64,000 nt of DNA, from NCBI RefSeq assembly GCF_030462475.1, contig NZ_JASMRZ010000003.1:211307-275306 (forward strand), in the 5' to 3' direction. Source of the stretch: Variovorax sp. CAN15. Its GTDB lineage: Bacteria; Pseudomonadota; Gammaproteobacteria; Burkholderiales; Burkholderiaceae_C. How positions within the stretch are numbered: position 1 is the first letter of the stretch; each line of letters opens with the position of its first letter. The translations under genes and the position numbers were made by a program. The notes beneath the pieces were generated by a model. That model was not told where the DNA came from and ran no database searches. It saw nothing but the letters and a program-made list of their open reading frames with translations. Positions 46,835-55,239 of the stretch are shown piece after piece.

Positions 46835-47759
46835 GCGAAGGCTCGGCCGCGTCCTTGCCGAGCGCCACCGCGATGAAATCGACGAAGCTGCGTACGCGCG
46901 CCGACAGCTGGTGGCGCTGGGGATAGACGGCGTAGATGTCTGCATCGGGCGTGCGGTAGCTGGCGAGCAACTGCACCAGCCGGCCGCTGCGCAGGTAGCG
47001 CGCGATGTCCCACTCGGCGCGCATCAGGATGCCGTGGCCGTCGAGCGCCCAGTTGACCGCGATCTCGCCGTCGTTGGTGCTGAGCATGCCGCGCGTCTTC
47101 ACCGCTTCGGTGCGCTGCGCGGTGCCGCGCCCGGTGCTCAGCCGCCAGATGCCGTAGGCCTCGTCGCCCTGGCGGATGCCGATGCAGCGGTGGCGCGTGA
47201 GGTCGTTGGGCACCTTGGGCAGCCCGGCGCGCGCGATGTAGGGCGGCGAGGCGCACAGCAGGCGCCGGTTCGACGCGATGCGCCGCGCGATCACGCGGGC
47301 CTCGGGCGGCGCGCCGAAGCGGATGCAGACGTCGAAGGCGTCGTCGGTCAATGGCGGCGGGTTGACCGAGAGCTGCAGCTGCACCTCGACTTGCGGATGC
47401 TTCTTCGCGAACTTCGAGATCAGCGGCGCGACATGGCTGCGCCCGAAGCCCAGCGTGGCGTTCACGCGCAGCAGTCCCTGGGGCTCGCTCCTGGCGCCGC
47501 CCAGCAGCTGCGCCATGTCGTCGATCTCGCCGAGGATGCGGCGCGCGTGCGCCACGTAGAGCTCGCCCTCGGGCGTGAGGCTCATGCGCCGCGTGGTGCG
47601 GTTCACCAGCGTGACGCCCAGGCGCGATTCCATCTGCGCGAGCCGCTTGCTTACCGCCGGTGTGCTGATGCCGAGTTCGCGCGCGCCGGCGCTCAGGCTG
47701 CCGCAGGCCGCGAGCGTGGAGAAGAAGCCGAGATCGGCGGGCTGGACCGGAGCGGCCAT
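46821..47759 (-). CDS. LysR family transcriptional regulator (DmlR-like)
   Basis: A 312-residue regulator: winged HTH at about 8-65 (ISTPAVSKRLAQMESRLGVTLVNRTTRR) and a periplasmic-binding-like effector domain to the end. It is divergent from a tartrate/D-malate dehydrogenase gene 137 bases away. This mirrors the E. coli dmlR-dmlA pair, where DmlR activates dmlA with D-malate. It is therefore the likely regulator of that gene and the following Bug protein. The inducer is inferred from context only. Confidence 0.9.
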   Translation of the reverse strand: MAAPVQPADLGFFSTLAACGSLSAGARELGISTPAVSKRLAQMESRLGVTLVNRTTRRMSLTPEGELYVAHARRILGEIDDMAQLLGGARSEPQGLLRVNATLGFGRSHVAPLISKFAKKHPQVEVQLQLSVNPPPLTDDAFDVCIRFGAPPEARVIARRIASNRRLLCASPPYIARAGLPKVPNDLTRHRCIGIRQGDEAYGIWRLSTGRGTAQRTEAVKTRGMLSTNDGEIAVNWALDGHGILMRAEWDIARYLRSGRLVQLLASYRTPDADIYAVYPQRHQLSARVRSFVDFIAVALGKDAAEPSLNRR

Positions 47760-47800
47760 GGAGGTCGTGCCTTCGATTGTTGAACTGAGGTTAACGATGG

Positions 47801-47819
47801 ATTCACTTCCGGCGTGAAT
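47801..47819. promoter_or_regulatory. ATTCAC-N7-GTGAAT dyad, probable LysR operator
   Basis: A perfect 6-bp inverted repeat in the divergent interval between the LysR gene and the dehydrogenase gene. The position is as expected for a LysR recognition site, but the spacing is not the classical T-N11-A. Confidence 0.55.
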
Positions 47820-47896
47820 TGTTCGCCGAGCCGGATCCTACAGTGGGCGATCCGCAGCACACCTGCATGCGGGCAAACCACCACAGGACATCGACG

Positions 47897-48991
47897 ATGA
47901 GCAGCAGCTACAGCATTGCCACCATTCCCGGCGACGGCATCGGCAAGGAAGTGATACCCGCAGGACGCCAGGTGATGGAGGCGCTGGCCGAGGCCTCCGG
48001 CGGCGCGCTGAAGTTCAGCTTCGAGGACTTCGGCTGGGGCGGCGACTGGTACCGCGCGCACGGCGAGATGATGCCGGCCGACGGCCTCGACGCGCTGCGC
48101 GGCAAGGACGCCATTCTTTTCGGCTCCGCGGGCGATCCGCACATTCCCGACCACATCACGCTGTGGGGCCTGCGCCTGAAGATCTGCCAGGGCTTCGACC
48201 AGTACGCCAACGTGCGGCCCACGCGCATCCTGCCCGGCATCGATGCGCCGCTGAAGCGCTGCAGGGCCGAGGACCTGAACTGGGTGATCGTGCGCGAGAA
48301 CTCCGAGGGCGAATACGCCGGCGTCGGGGGCCGTGTGCATCAGGGCCATCCGATCGAGGCCGCCACCGACGTGAGCATGATGACCCGCGCCGGCGTGGAG
48401 CGCGTCATGCGCTTCGCCTTCGGGCTGGCACGCTCGCGGCCGCGCAAGCTGCTCACGGTGGTCACCAAGAGCAACGCGCAGCGCCACGCGATGGTGATGT
48501 GGGACGAGATCGCGCTGCAGGTCTCGAAGGAGTTCCCCGACGTGAGCTGGGACAAGGAACTGGTGGACGCGATGACCGCGCGCATGGTCAACAGGCCCGC
48601 CACGCTCGACACCATCGTCGCCACCAACCTGCACGCCGACATCCTCAGCGACCTTGCGGCCGCGCTCGCGGGCAGCCTGGGCATCGCGCCCACCGGCAAC
48701 ATCGATCCCGAGCGGCGCTACCCGTCCATGTTCGAGCCCATCCACGGCTCGGCCTTCGACATCATGGGCAAGGGGCTCGCCAACCCGGTGGGCACCTTCT
48801 GGTCGGTGGTGATGCTGCTGGAGCACCTGGGCGAGACAGAGGCCGCGCGCCGCGTGATGGCCGCGGTGGAGCACGTCACGGCCAATCCCGCGCTGCACAC
48901 GCGCGACCTCGGCGGCAACGCGACCACCGAGCAGGTGACGCGCGCGGTGTGCGCGCACATAGCGGCTAGGCCGCTGCGGCTGGCGGCCTGA
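47897..48991 (+). CDS. Tartrate dehydrogenase / D-malate dehydrogenase family protein
   Basis: A 364-residue NAD-dependent beta-decarboxylating dehydrogenase of the isocitrate/isopropylmalate family. Motifs are IATIPGDGIGKEV, WVIVRENSEGEYAG, NLHADILSDLAAALAGSLG and FEPIHGSAFDIMGKG. The best fits are TtuC (tartrate) and DmlA (D-malate), which are closely related. The divergent LysR regulator favours a DmlA-like locus. A Bug binding protein follows after 74 bases, in keeping with uptake and use of a dicarboxylate. A longer upstream reading has no ribosome site. Confidence 0.93.
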   Translation: MSSSYSIATIPGDGIGKEVIPAGRQVMEALAEASGGALKFSFEDFGWGGDWYRAHGEMMPADGLDALRGKDAILFGSAGDPHIPDHITLWGLRLKICQGFDQYANVRPTRILPGIDAPLKRCRAEDLNWVIVRENSEGEYAGVGGRVHQGHPIEAATDVSMMTRAGVERVMRFAFGLARSRPRKLLTVVTKSNAQRHAMVMWDEIALQVSKEFPDVSWDKELVDAMTARMVNRPATLDTIVATNLHADILSDLAAALAGSLGIAPTGNIDPERRYPSMFEPIHGSAFDIMGKGLANPVGTFWSVVMLLEHLGETEAARRVMAAVEHVTANPALHTRDLGGNATTEQVTRAVCAHIAARPLRLAA

Positions 48992-49065
48992 CCGGGCCCT
49001 GAGCGATTCCACGGTTTCCGCGCGCCTCGATGCGCGCACCACGACAACGAGCCGGAGACAAGACC

Positions 49066-50082
49066 ATGAACGCTTTTCCGAACGCGCGCCGCCAGCGGCG
49101 CACCTTGCTGCGGGCCGCAGCTGTCGTGCTGGGGCTGGGCACTACCGCCCTCGCCTTCGCGCAGCAGGCGCAGCCCACTCCGGGCTGGCCAGCAAGGCCG
49201 ATCAGCCTCGTCGTGCCCTTTCCCGCCGGCGGCACCACCGACGTGCTCGCTCGCGCGTTGGCCGACAGGCTCTCGCAGTCGCTGGGCCAGCCGGTGGTGG
49301 TCGAGAGCAAGCCCGGCGCCGGCGCCACGCTGGGCGCCGACTACGTGGCCAAGGCCAGGCCCGATGGCTACACGCTGCTGATGGGCGCGGTGCACCACAC
49401 CATCGCCACCAGCGTCTACAGGAAGCTGCCCTACGACTTCCAGAAGGACCTGGCACCCATCACCGTGGTGGCGATGGTGCCCAACGTGCTGGTGGTCAAC
49501 GCGGCGAACACGCCCGCGAAGAACGTGGCCGAACTGGTCGCGCTCGCCAAGGCGGCGCCCGAGAAGCTGGCCTACGGCTCCAACGGCAACGGCACGGCGC
49601 AGCACCTGATCGGCACGCAGTTCCAGGCCAGCACCGGCGCGAAGCTGCTGCACGTGCCCTACAAGGGCAGCGGGCCGCTGACCACCGACCTGCTCGGCGG
49701 GCAGGTGGCGATGTCCTTCGACACCATCACGCCGGTGCTGCAGCACATCAAGGGCGGCAAGCTGCGCGCGCTGGCCGTGACCACCGCGCGGCGCTCGTCG
49801 GTGCTGCCCGATGTGCCGACGCTGGAGGAAGCGGGGCTCAAGGGCTTCGACATCGGCACCTGGTTCGGCGTGCTCGCGCCGGCGGCCACGCCGAAGGAGA
49901 TCGTGGCGCGGCTGAACGCCGAGATGGTGAAGATCATCCATTCGCCCGATTTCGCGCAGCGCATGCAGGCCATCGGCGCCGAGCCGCTGGGCGGCACGCA
50001 GGAAGAAATGGCGCGGCAGATCCGCGAGGAGACGGCGAAGTTCGCGAAGCTGGTGAAGGAAGGCGGCGTGGCGATCGAATAG
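49066..50082 (+). CDS. Bug/TctC family tripartite tricarboxylate transporter substrate-binding protein
   Basis: A 338-residue periplasmic binding protein with an N-terminal basic region and signal peptide (cut near AFAQQ, about residue 30). The Bug signature WPARPISLVVPFPAGGTTDVLARALA and the later YKGSGPLTTDLLGGQ are typical. No TctA or TctB membrane gene is nearby, so it is one of the orphan Bug proteins common in Burkholderiales. Position suggests a C4 hydroxy-acid ligand shared with the preceding dehydrogenase. GGAG lies 8 bases before the ATG. Confidence 0.93.
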   Translation: MNAFPNARRQRRTLLRAAAVVLGLGTTALAFAQQAQPTPGWPARPISLVVPFPAGGTTDVLARALADRLSQSLGQPVVVESKPGAGATLGADYVAKARPDGYTLLMGAVHHTIATSVYRKLPYDFQKDLAPITVVAMVPNVLVVNAANTPAKNVAELVALAKAAPEKLAYGSNGNGTAQHLIGTQFQASTGAKLLHVPYKGSGPLTTDLLGGQVAMSFDTITPVLQHIKGGKLRALAVTTARRSSVLPDVPTLEEAGLKGFDIGTWFGVLAPAATPKEIVARLNAEMVKIIHSPDFAQRMQAIGAEPLGGTQEEMARQIREETAKFAKLVKEGGVAIE

Positions 50083-50186
50083 CGGCCGGCGGTGAGCAGT
50101 CGGTTACGGACGCGCACACCTGCGCCCGGCGGGCATGCCGCCGAGGCCATAGGATCGGGGCTTCCGAATTCACCGCCGTCCCGCCC

Positions 50187-50477
50187 ATGTTCATCGTCAC
50201 CCTCACCTACATCCGCCCGCTCGAGGAAGTCGACGCGCTGATGGATGCGCACATGGTCTGGCTCAAGAAGCACTACGAAAGCGGCCTTTTCGTGGCTTCG
50301 GGCCGGCAGGTGCCGCGCCAGGGTGGGGTGATCCTCGCGCGCTCGGGCGACCGCGAGGGCCTGGAGGCGGTGCTGGCGCGCGACCCCTTCGTGCAGGGCG
50401 GGGTGGCGCGCACCGAGGTCATCGAGTTCGTGCCGCGCATGACGGCGCCGAGCGTCGAAATCCTCAAGACTTTCTAG
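50187..50477 (+). CDS. YciI family protein
   Basis: A 96-residue ferredoxin-like protein with MFIVTLTYIRP and MDAHMVWLKKHYESG, and the conserved His/Asp pair (H22 region) of YciI proteins. These are small dimeric proteins of unclear function, possibly dehydrochlorinases or isomerases. Its stop overlaps the convergent pirin stop by 4 bases. Confidence 0.9.
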   Translation: MFIVTLTYIRPLEEVDALMDAHMVWLKKHYESGLFVASGRQVPRQGGVILARSGDREGLEAVLARDPFVQGGVARTEVIEFVPRMTAPSVEILKTF

Positions 50478-51562
50478 GCCGGCTTTCCAGCCGCTTCCAC
50501 CGGCAGCTCCTCGCGCCCGCCGGGATGCCGGGCGAAGCGCGGCGTGCCGTGGCCGTGTACCGGCGCCGGGTCGTCCCAGGGCCAGCCGCCGAACTGCGTG
50601 CGGCGGTAGTCGGCCATGGTCTGGCTGATCTCGGCCTGCGTGTTCATCACGAAGGGGCCGTACTGGGCCACCGGCTCGGCGATCGGGCGGCCCTGCAGCA
50701 CCAGGAACTCCGCGGCTTCCGCGTCGCCGTTGGCGATATCGACGGCCGTGTCCGCGCGCAGCTCGATGGCAGCCGGGCCCTGCACGCTCTCGCCGCCGAC
50801 CAGCGCCGTCGCTCCCTTGAAGAAGTACAGCATGCGCCGCGTGCCCTCGCCGGTGGCGGCGGGCAGCGTCCATTGGGCGCCGGGCGTCATCTTCAGCGTC
50901 CAGATCGCCACGTCGGCATCGGCCTGCGCGGCCCAGGAGTCGGGCGGGGGCGCCAGCGGCTGGATCGGTGCGCGGCCGTTGGCGGCGTCGTCGCCGAGCC
51001 GGCCCGCGATCACCGCGACCTCGGTGCGGCCGCCCTTCGCGTCGTCGGAGACGAAGCGCGGAATGGCCTCCGACCAGAACATCGTGAAGTGCGGCTCGGC
51101 CATCTTGTTCCTGGCGGGCAGGTTGAGCCAGATCTGGAACAGCTCCAGCGGATTCGCCGAGGCGGCGTCGAGCAGCGGGAACATCTCGGAATGCACGATG
51201 CCCTTGCCGGCGGTGAGCCACTGCACGTCGCCGCCGCCGAAGCGCGCGGTGGCACCCAGCGAGTCGGAGTGGTCGACAAGGCCCTTGCGCACGATGGTCA
51301 CGGTCTCGAAGCCGCGGTGCGGGTGCGAGGGAAAGCCCGGCACCGTCTCGCCGTGGTACATGCTCCAGCCGTCCTTGCGGCTGAAGTCCTGGCCGATCTG
51401 GCGGCCGGCCAGCGAGGCCTCGGGGCCCATGCGGCCGTTGGCCTTCGGGTAGGCGTCGTCGTGGTAGACGCAGAAGAGGAACGGGTCGATCGTCTGCCAG
51501 GGGAAACCGAGCGGCTTGACCTGGACGACGGGGCTCCTGTTGTCGTTGTTGTTGTCGGACAT
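50474..51562 (-). CDS. Pirin family protein
   Basis: A 362-residue bicupin. The pirin iron site is complete: H80 and H82 in HPHRGFET, and H124 and E126 in GKGIVHSE. An Asp/Asn-rich N-terminal tail precedes the cupin. Pirins may act as quercetin dioxygenases or redox-sensitive cofactors; no substrate can be assigned. The C-terminal extension is longer than in typical pirins (about 290). The ATG at 51562 has an AAAGGAA site. A second, divergent pirin is at 57387. Confidence 0.92.
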   Translation of the reverse strand: MSDNNNDNRSPVVQVKPLGFPWQTIDPFLFCVYHDDAYPKANGRMGPEASLAGRQIGQDFSRKDGWSMYHGETVPGFPSHPHRGFETVTIVRKGLVDHSDSLGATARFGGGDVQWLTAGKGIVHSEMFPLLDAASANPLELFQIWLNLPARNKMAEPHFTMFWSEAIPRFVSDDAKGGRTEVAVIAGRLGDDAANGRAPIQPLAPPPDSWAAQADADVAIWTLKMTPGAQWTLPAATGEGTRRMLYFFKGATALVGGESVQGPAAIELRADTAVDIANGDAEAAEFLVLQGRPIAEPVAQYGPFVMNTQAEISQTMADYRRTQFGGWPWDDPAPVHGHGTPRFARHPGGREELPVEAAGKPA

Positions 51563-51722
51563 GCGGATATTCCTTTCCATGGGGCGCGCGGCCGATGATG
51601 CCGTGCCGGTGGATGGAATATCGGGCCGGCGACGCCTTTCGCCAGAGGCCTTCCGTGCAACAGTGAAGAGCGCGTATGGAACGATCGGCATCGCTGCGGT
51701 CCTCCGGCGCAGTGGCGCCGCG

Positions 51723-52145
51723 TCAGGGGTTCTGGTGCGTCACGGCGGCGTTCGGGTCCATGTAGACCAGTTCCCACAGGTGGCCGTCGATGTCCTGGAA
51801 GCCGTGGCCGTACATGAAGCCGTAGTCCTTCGGCTCGGTCGGCGTGGTGCCGCCGGCGGCCTTGGCCTTGGCCACGAGTTCGTCGACCTCGGCGCGGCTC
51901 TCGCACGAGAGGCACAGCAGCACTTCGGTGCTCTTCGCGGTGTCGGTGATGCTCTTGGTGGTGAAGGTCTTGAAGAACTCCTCGACCAGCAGCATCACGT
52001 GGATGCTGTCCTTCTGGACGACCATGCACGCGGCATTGGCGTCGGTGAACTGCTCGTTGAAGGTGTAGCCCAGGGCGGCGAAGAACGCCTTGGTCTTGTC
52101 GAGGTTCTTGACGGGGAGGTTCACGAAGATCTGCTTGGTGGCCAT
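51723..52145 (-). CDS. VOC family protein
   Basis: A 140-residue protein with the VOC (glyoxalase/dioxygenase) fold: MATKQIFVNLPVKNLDKTKAFF at the start and DIDGHLWELVYMDP at the end, where H and E can bind metal. It belongs to small VOC proteins that may detoxify or bind a ligand; substrate unknown. Two similar dyads at 52204-52250 lie just upstream and are probably its regulatory sites. Confidence 0.87.
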   Translation of the reverse strand: MATKQIFVNLPVKNLDKTKAFFAALGYTFNEQFTDANAACMVVQKDSIHVMLLVEEFFKTFTTKSITDTAKSTEVLLCLSCESRAEVDELVAKAKAAGGTTPTEPKDYGFMYGHGFQDIDGHLWELVYMDPNAAVTHQNP

Positions 52146-52203
52146 GGTGTCGTCCTTGCCGATGAAGAAAAGAGAGTGGATGTGGAGGTGTTTTCCGGCA
52201 TCT

Positions 52204-52220
52204 TGTGTACGCCGTCCACA
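52204..52220. promoter_or_regulatory. Operator-like dyad 1 upstream of the VOC gene
   Basis: TGTGTACGCCGTCCACA: a near-palindrome (TGTG/CACA ends, ACG/CGT core). A core of 12 in 13 bases recurs inverted 32 bases away (52238-52250). This pairing is typical of binding sites for TetR- or MarR-type dimers. Confidence 0.6.
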
Positions 52221-52237
52221 AACGATATCAAATCAAA

Positions 52238-52250
52238 TGGACGGCGTCCA
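52238..52250. promoter_or_regulatory. Operator-like dyad 2 upstream of the VOC gene
   Basis: TGGACGGCGTCCA, a perfect 5-bp dyad with a 3-base centre, the reverse complement of which matches dyad 1. The two centres lie 32 bp apart, about three helical turns, so cooperative binding is possible. The AT-rich spacer (GATATCAAATCAAAT) looks like promoter DNA. Confidence 0.6.
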
Positions 52251-52320
52251 CATTTTTTTCGAAGCCGGGAAATTCCGGCGATGCGACCGCGATTGCAAGA
52301 GGTGAAATGAACGGGGCATC

Positions 52321-53907
52321 ATGGTCGCCATGGAAATCGAGTTCAAGTTCTGCATCCCTCCCGGCCGCCTGAAGGCCGTCGAAGCCGCCCTCAAGCGCGG
52401 CACCGTCGTGCGCACCCGTCTGCAGGCCCGCTATTTCGACACCGCCGACCAGCGCCTGGCCGCCGACGGCATGGTGCTGCGGCTGCGCAAGGAGGGGCGG
52501 CGCTGGGTCCAGACCGTCAAGGCCACCGGCGACAACGCCCTGCACCGGCTCGAGCACAACGTCGACCTGGGCACCACGGGCCCCGCGCCCGGCATCGATC
52601 CGCAGCGCCACCAGGGCACGCCCGTGGGCGAGCGGCTCGCGAAGCTGCTGGCCGAAGGCGGCGCGGCGCTGGTCGAGCGCCAGTCGACCGATATCGTGCG
52701 GCTCACGCGCGACGTGCGCGTCACCGGCCCCGGCGGCGCGGTGGTCGAGATGGCGCTGGACGTCGGCAAGGTCGTCGCCCACGCTGGCACGCCCGAGCAG
52801 CGCGAATCGCCGGTGTGCGAGCTCGAACTGGAGCTCAAGCGCGGCGACGTGCAGGGGCTGGTCTCGCTCGCGCGGCGCTGGTCGCAGCAGCACGGGCTGT
52901 GGTTCAGCACCGTCTCGAAGGCCGAACGCGGCGCGCGCCTGCTGGCCGCGCAGGAAACCGTGGAGGCGGTGAAGGCCGAAACGCCGCGCTTCGCCGGCCC
53001 GCATCCGGACGGCATGGCCATCCGGCAGGCCGTGGTGGCCTCGTGCCTCGCGCAGATGCTGCCGAACGCGAGCGAGATCGCCGCGGGCAGCACCGACGAG
53101 GAGCAGATCCACCAGCTGCGCATCGGCATCCGCCGCCTGCGCACCGCCCTGCGCGAACTCGCGCCGCTCGATCCCGTATCGGGCGCAGCCGAAGCCGCCG
53201 AATGGGAGCCCCCGCTGGTCGACGCCTTCCGCGCCCTCGGCGCACTGCGCGACCGCGAGCAGGTCGTGACGCTGGCCCAGCCGCGCCTGCGCGAAGCCGG
53301 CGCGCCCGATTTCGACTCGCTGGCCGCCGGCGATGCCGCCGCTGCCGATGCGCCCTCGCCCGCCGACATCGTGCGTGCCCCGGCCTTCCAGAACGTGCTC
53401 GTCTCGCTGATCGGCCTCACCGCAGCCGCCAGGCCGGCCGAACCCGCGCCCGCCCCTGTCGCGGAAGACACCTCGTCATCAGCACCGATCGGCGCCAACG
53501 CCGCCCGCCGCCTGCTGCGCAAGCGCCTGCAGCGCCTCCACAAGCAGGTGCTGCGCGACGGCGAACGCTTCGAGTCGCTCGACACCGAAAGCCAGCACCG
53601 CGTGCGCAAGCGCCTCAAGCGCTTGCGCTACCTCGCCGAGTTCGTGGCGCCGCTGTTCGGTGAAAAGAAAGACGACGGCGGCGCCGCCGATCGCTACCTG
53701 AAGGCCCTGCGCCCGGCGCAGGACGCATTGGGCGCGTTCAACGACGAGGCCGTCGCACTCGCCCTGTACCGCGAGGCCGCCGCCCGCGATGCACGCGCAT
53801 GGTTCGCCGTGGGGTGGTTCACCGCGCGGCGCGACACCGGGGCGAAGGACTGCCGCAAGGCGCTCGCGAAGATCGAGGATGCGGCGAGGTTCTGGAAGAA
53901 GAGTTAG
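52321..53907 (+). CDS. CYTH-CHAD domain protein (polyphosphate-linked)
   Basis: A 528-residue cytoplasmic protein. The N-terminal CYTH domain (about 4-205) has the ExExK signature in MEIEFKF and many paired Arg/Glu strands of a triphosphate tunnel. The C-terminal CHAD domain (about 230-515) has conserved His and Lys/Arg helices (EQIHQLRIGIRRLRTALREL). CYTH enzymes cleave triphosphates (inorganic triphosphatase) and CHAD binds polyphosphate. The start may be the ATG at 52330. It converges on the SlyD-like gene. Confidence 0.93.
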   Translation: MVAMEIEFKFCIPPGRLKAVEAALKRGTVVRTRLQARYFDTADQRLAADGMVLRLRKEGRRWVQTVKATGDNALHRLEHNVDLGTTGPAPGIDPQRHQGTPVGERLAKLLAEGGAALVERQSTDIVRLTRDVRVTGPGGAVVEMALDVGKVVAHAGTPEQRESPVCELELELKRGDVQGLVSLARRWSQQHGLWFSTVSKAERGARLLAAQETVEAVKAETPRFAGPHPDGMAIRQAVVASCLAQMLPNASEIAAGSTDEEQIHQLRIGIRRLRTALRELAPLDPVSGAAEAAEWEPPLVDAFRALGALRDREQVVTLAQPRLREAGAPDFDSLAAGDAAAADAPSPADIVRAPAFQNVLVSLIGLTAAARPAEPAPAPVAEDTSSSAPIGANAARRLLRKRLQRLHKQVLRDGERFESLDTESQHRVRKRLKRLRYLAEFVAPLFGEKKDDGGAADRYLKALRPAQDALGAFNDEAVALALYREAAARDARAWFAVGWFTARRDTGAKDCRKALAKIEDAARFWKKS

Positions 53908-53928
53908 TCGCTAGCCGGCACGGCCGGT

Positions 53929-54405
53929 TCAGTGATGGTGCCCATGCGCCCCATGCACATGCCGGTGCTCGATCTCCACCGGCTGCGCCGCGCGCACATC
54001 AGTCACCTGCAGGCTGAACTTCAACGCCTTGCCGGCCCAGGGATGGTTGCCGTCGAGCAGCACGACCGGGCCCTTGATCTTCATCACGGTGAACACATGC
54101 TCGCGGCCGTCGTCGAGCCGGCCCTGCAGCTGGCCGCCGACCTTCACGCCGGGCGGGAAGTCGGTCTTGGGGATGCTGCGCACCAGCGACTCGTCGCGCT
54201 GGCCGAAGGCGTCTTCGGGGGCGAGGTTCAGCACGGTCTGATAGCCCTTTTCCTTGCCGTCGAGGGCTTCCTCGATCTTCGGCAGCGTGTTCTCGTAGCC
54301 GCCATGCAGGTAGGCCATCGGCTCGGGGCTCGCCTCGATGAGCTTGCCCTGGGCGTCGGAGACCTTGTACTTGATGGTGACGACGGTGTCTTTTGCGATT
54401 TTCAT
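53929..54405 (-). CDS. SlyD-like FKBP-type peptidyl-prolyl isomerase
   Basis: A 158-residue protein with an FKBP domain interrupted by the chaperone IF insert (KIAKDTVVTIKYKVSDAQGKLIE, then the flap LAPEDAFGQRDESLV). The C-terminus is His-rich (HRHVHGAHGHHH), a likely metal-binding tail, as in SlyD. It speeds prolyl isomerisation and helps fold or metallate proteins. The ATG at 54405 is chosen; a longer upstream reading would run through the regulatory region of the next locus. Confidence 0.92.
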   Translation of the reverse strand: MKIAKDTVVTIKYKVSDAQGKLIEASPEPMAYLHGGYENTLPKIEEALDGKEKGYQTVLNLAPEDAFGQRDESLVRSIPKTDFPPGVKVGGQLQGRLDDGREHVFTVMKIKGPVVLLDGNHPWAGKALKFSLQVTDVRAAQPVEIEHRHVHGAHGHHH

Positions 54406-54441
54406 GAACTCATTTTCCCTTGACCGGAGGATCACTGTCCG

Positions 54442-54459
54442 GGTGCTCGTTTGAGCACC
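54442..54459. promoter_or_regulatory. GGTGCTC-N4-GAGCACC dyad between slyD-like and vapB45-like genes
   Basis: A perfect 7-bp inverted repeat with a 4-base loop, 88 bases before the antitoxin start and 37 after the slyD-like start. It may be an antitoxin autoregulation site or a 5' hairpin in the slyD-like transcript. Confidence 0.4.
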
Positions 54460-54495
54460 GGGAGCCTCGAGTCTGTGCGACACCTCACGAAGATG

Positions 54496-54511
54496 CTGTA
54501 TAAAAACACAG
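54496..54511. promoter_or_regulatory. LexA-type SOS box overlapping a -10 element
   Basis: CTGTATAAAAACACAG satisfies CTGT-N8-ACAG exactly and resembles the umuDC operator. TATAAA at 54499-54504 lies inside it as a possible -10, so LexA bound here would block transcription. It sits 35 bases before the antitoxin start. It could also act on the divergent slyD-like gene. Confidence 0.65.
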
Positions 54512-54546
54512 ACAATGACTAGAGTTACCAACTACACTTTGCCGAA

Positions 54547-55239
54547 ATGGCTTCGTCAAATCTACTGGACACAGGAATCTATTCACTCGGGCAAGCTGCG
54601 CGCTTGATCGGTGCGGAGACTCGTGCAGTCAGGCGATGGATGCGTGGCCATCGCTGGAAATATGGCGAAGGTCATCGTTACACACCGCCCTTATGGACGT
54701 CGCAGTTGGCGGATGCCGATTTCGATGAACCAGCTATTGGATTCCGCGACTTGATGGAGTTGCGCCTCGTCCGAGCCTTTACTGACGCAGGTGTGAGCCT
54801 TCATGTGGTCAAAGCAACAATTGAAGCTGCACGCGAGAGATTGCATACCGACTATCCGCTGACCACGCGTCGCTTTTTGACTGACGGCAAGAAGATTTTT
54901 GAGTCAGCCGTCGACGAGGCAGGTGATGAAACCTTGATTGACATACGTGCACACCAAATCGTGTTCACGCATGTCATCAAGCCTTCTCTATATGCCGGGA
55001 TTGAGTACGAGGGAAATGTTGCGCGTCTTTGGACTCCGCTCGGCAATAAGGGCGTGGCATTGGATCCGTCACGTCAGTTTGGCACTCCGATTGTTGTTGG
55101 TCCAAGTATTCCCACAGATACGCTTTTTGATGTTTTCGTCGCAGAGGGGCGTGATCGCAAAGCTGTCGCGCGTCAGTTTGAAATAGAACCACGGCACGTG
55201 GATATAGCCGTGCGATTCGAGGAGCGGCTACGGGCCTGA
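54547..55239 (+). CDS. VapB45-like antitoxin (MerR-like HTH with DUF433 C-terminus)
   Basis: A 230-residue protein. The N-terminal part (about 10-45, YSLGQAARLIGAETRAVRRWM) is a MerR/excisionase-like DNA-binding helix pair. The C-terminal part (about 165-230, LDPSRQFGTPIVVGPSIPTDTLFDVFVAEGRDRKAVARQFEI) is the DUF433 HTH characteristic of VapB45-type antitoxins. It would neutralise the toxin encoded next and repress its own promoter. Codon and base use (frequent A/T third positions) differs from the neighbours, a sign of horizontal transfer. No good ribosome site precedes its ATG. The toxin frame opens on its stop codon. Confidence 0.82.
   Translation: MASSNLLDTGIYSLGQAARLIGAETRAVRRWMRGHRWKYGEGHRYTPPLWTSQLADADFDEPAIGFRDLMELRLVRAFTDAGVSLHVVKATIEAARERLHTDYPLTTRRFLTDGKKIFESAVDEAGDETLIDIRAHQIVFTHVIKPSLYAGIEYEGNVARLWTPLGNKGVALDPSRQFGTPIVVGPSIPTDTLFDVFVAEGRDRKAVARQFEIEPRHVDIAVRFEERLRA

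Noticed and set aside
53908..53928. Terminator between the CYTH-CHAD and SlyD-like genes
   Set aside because: Only a weak GCCGG/CCGGC pairing without a T-run.
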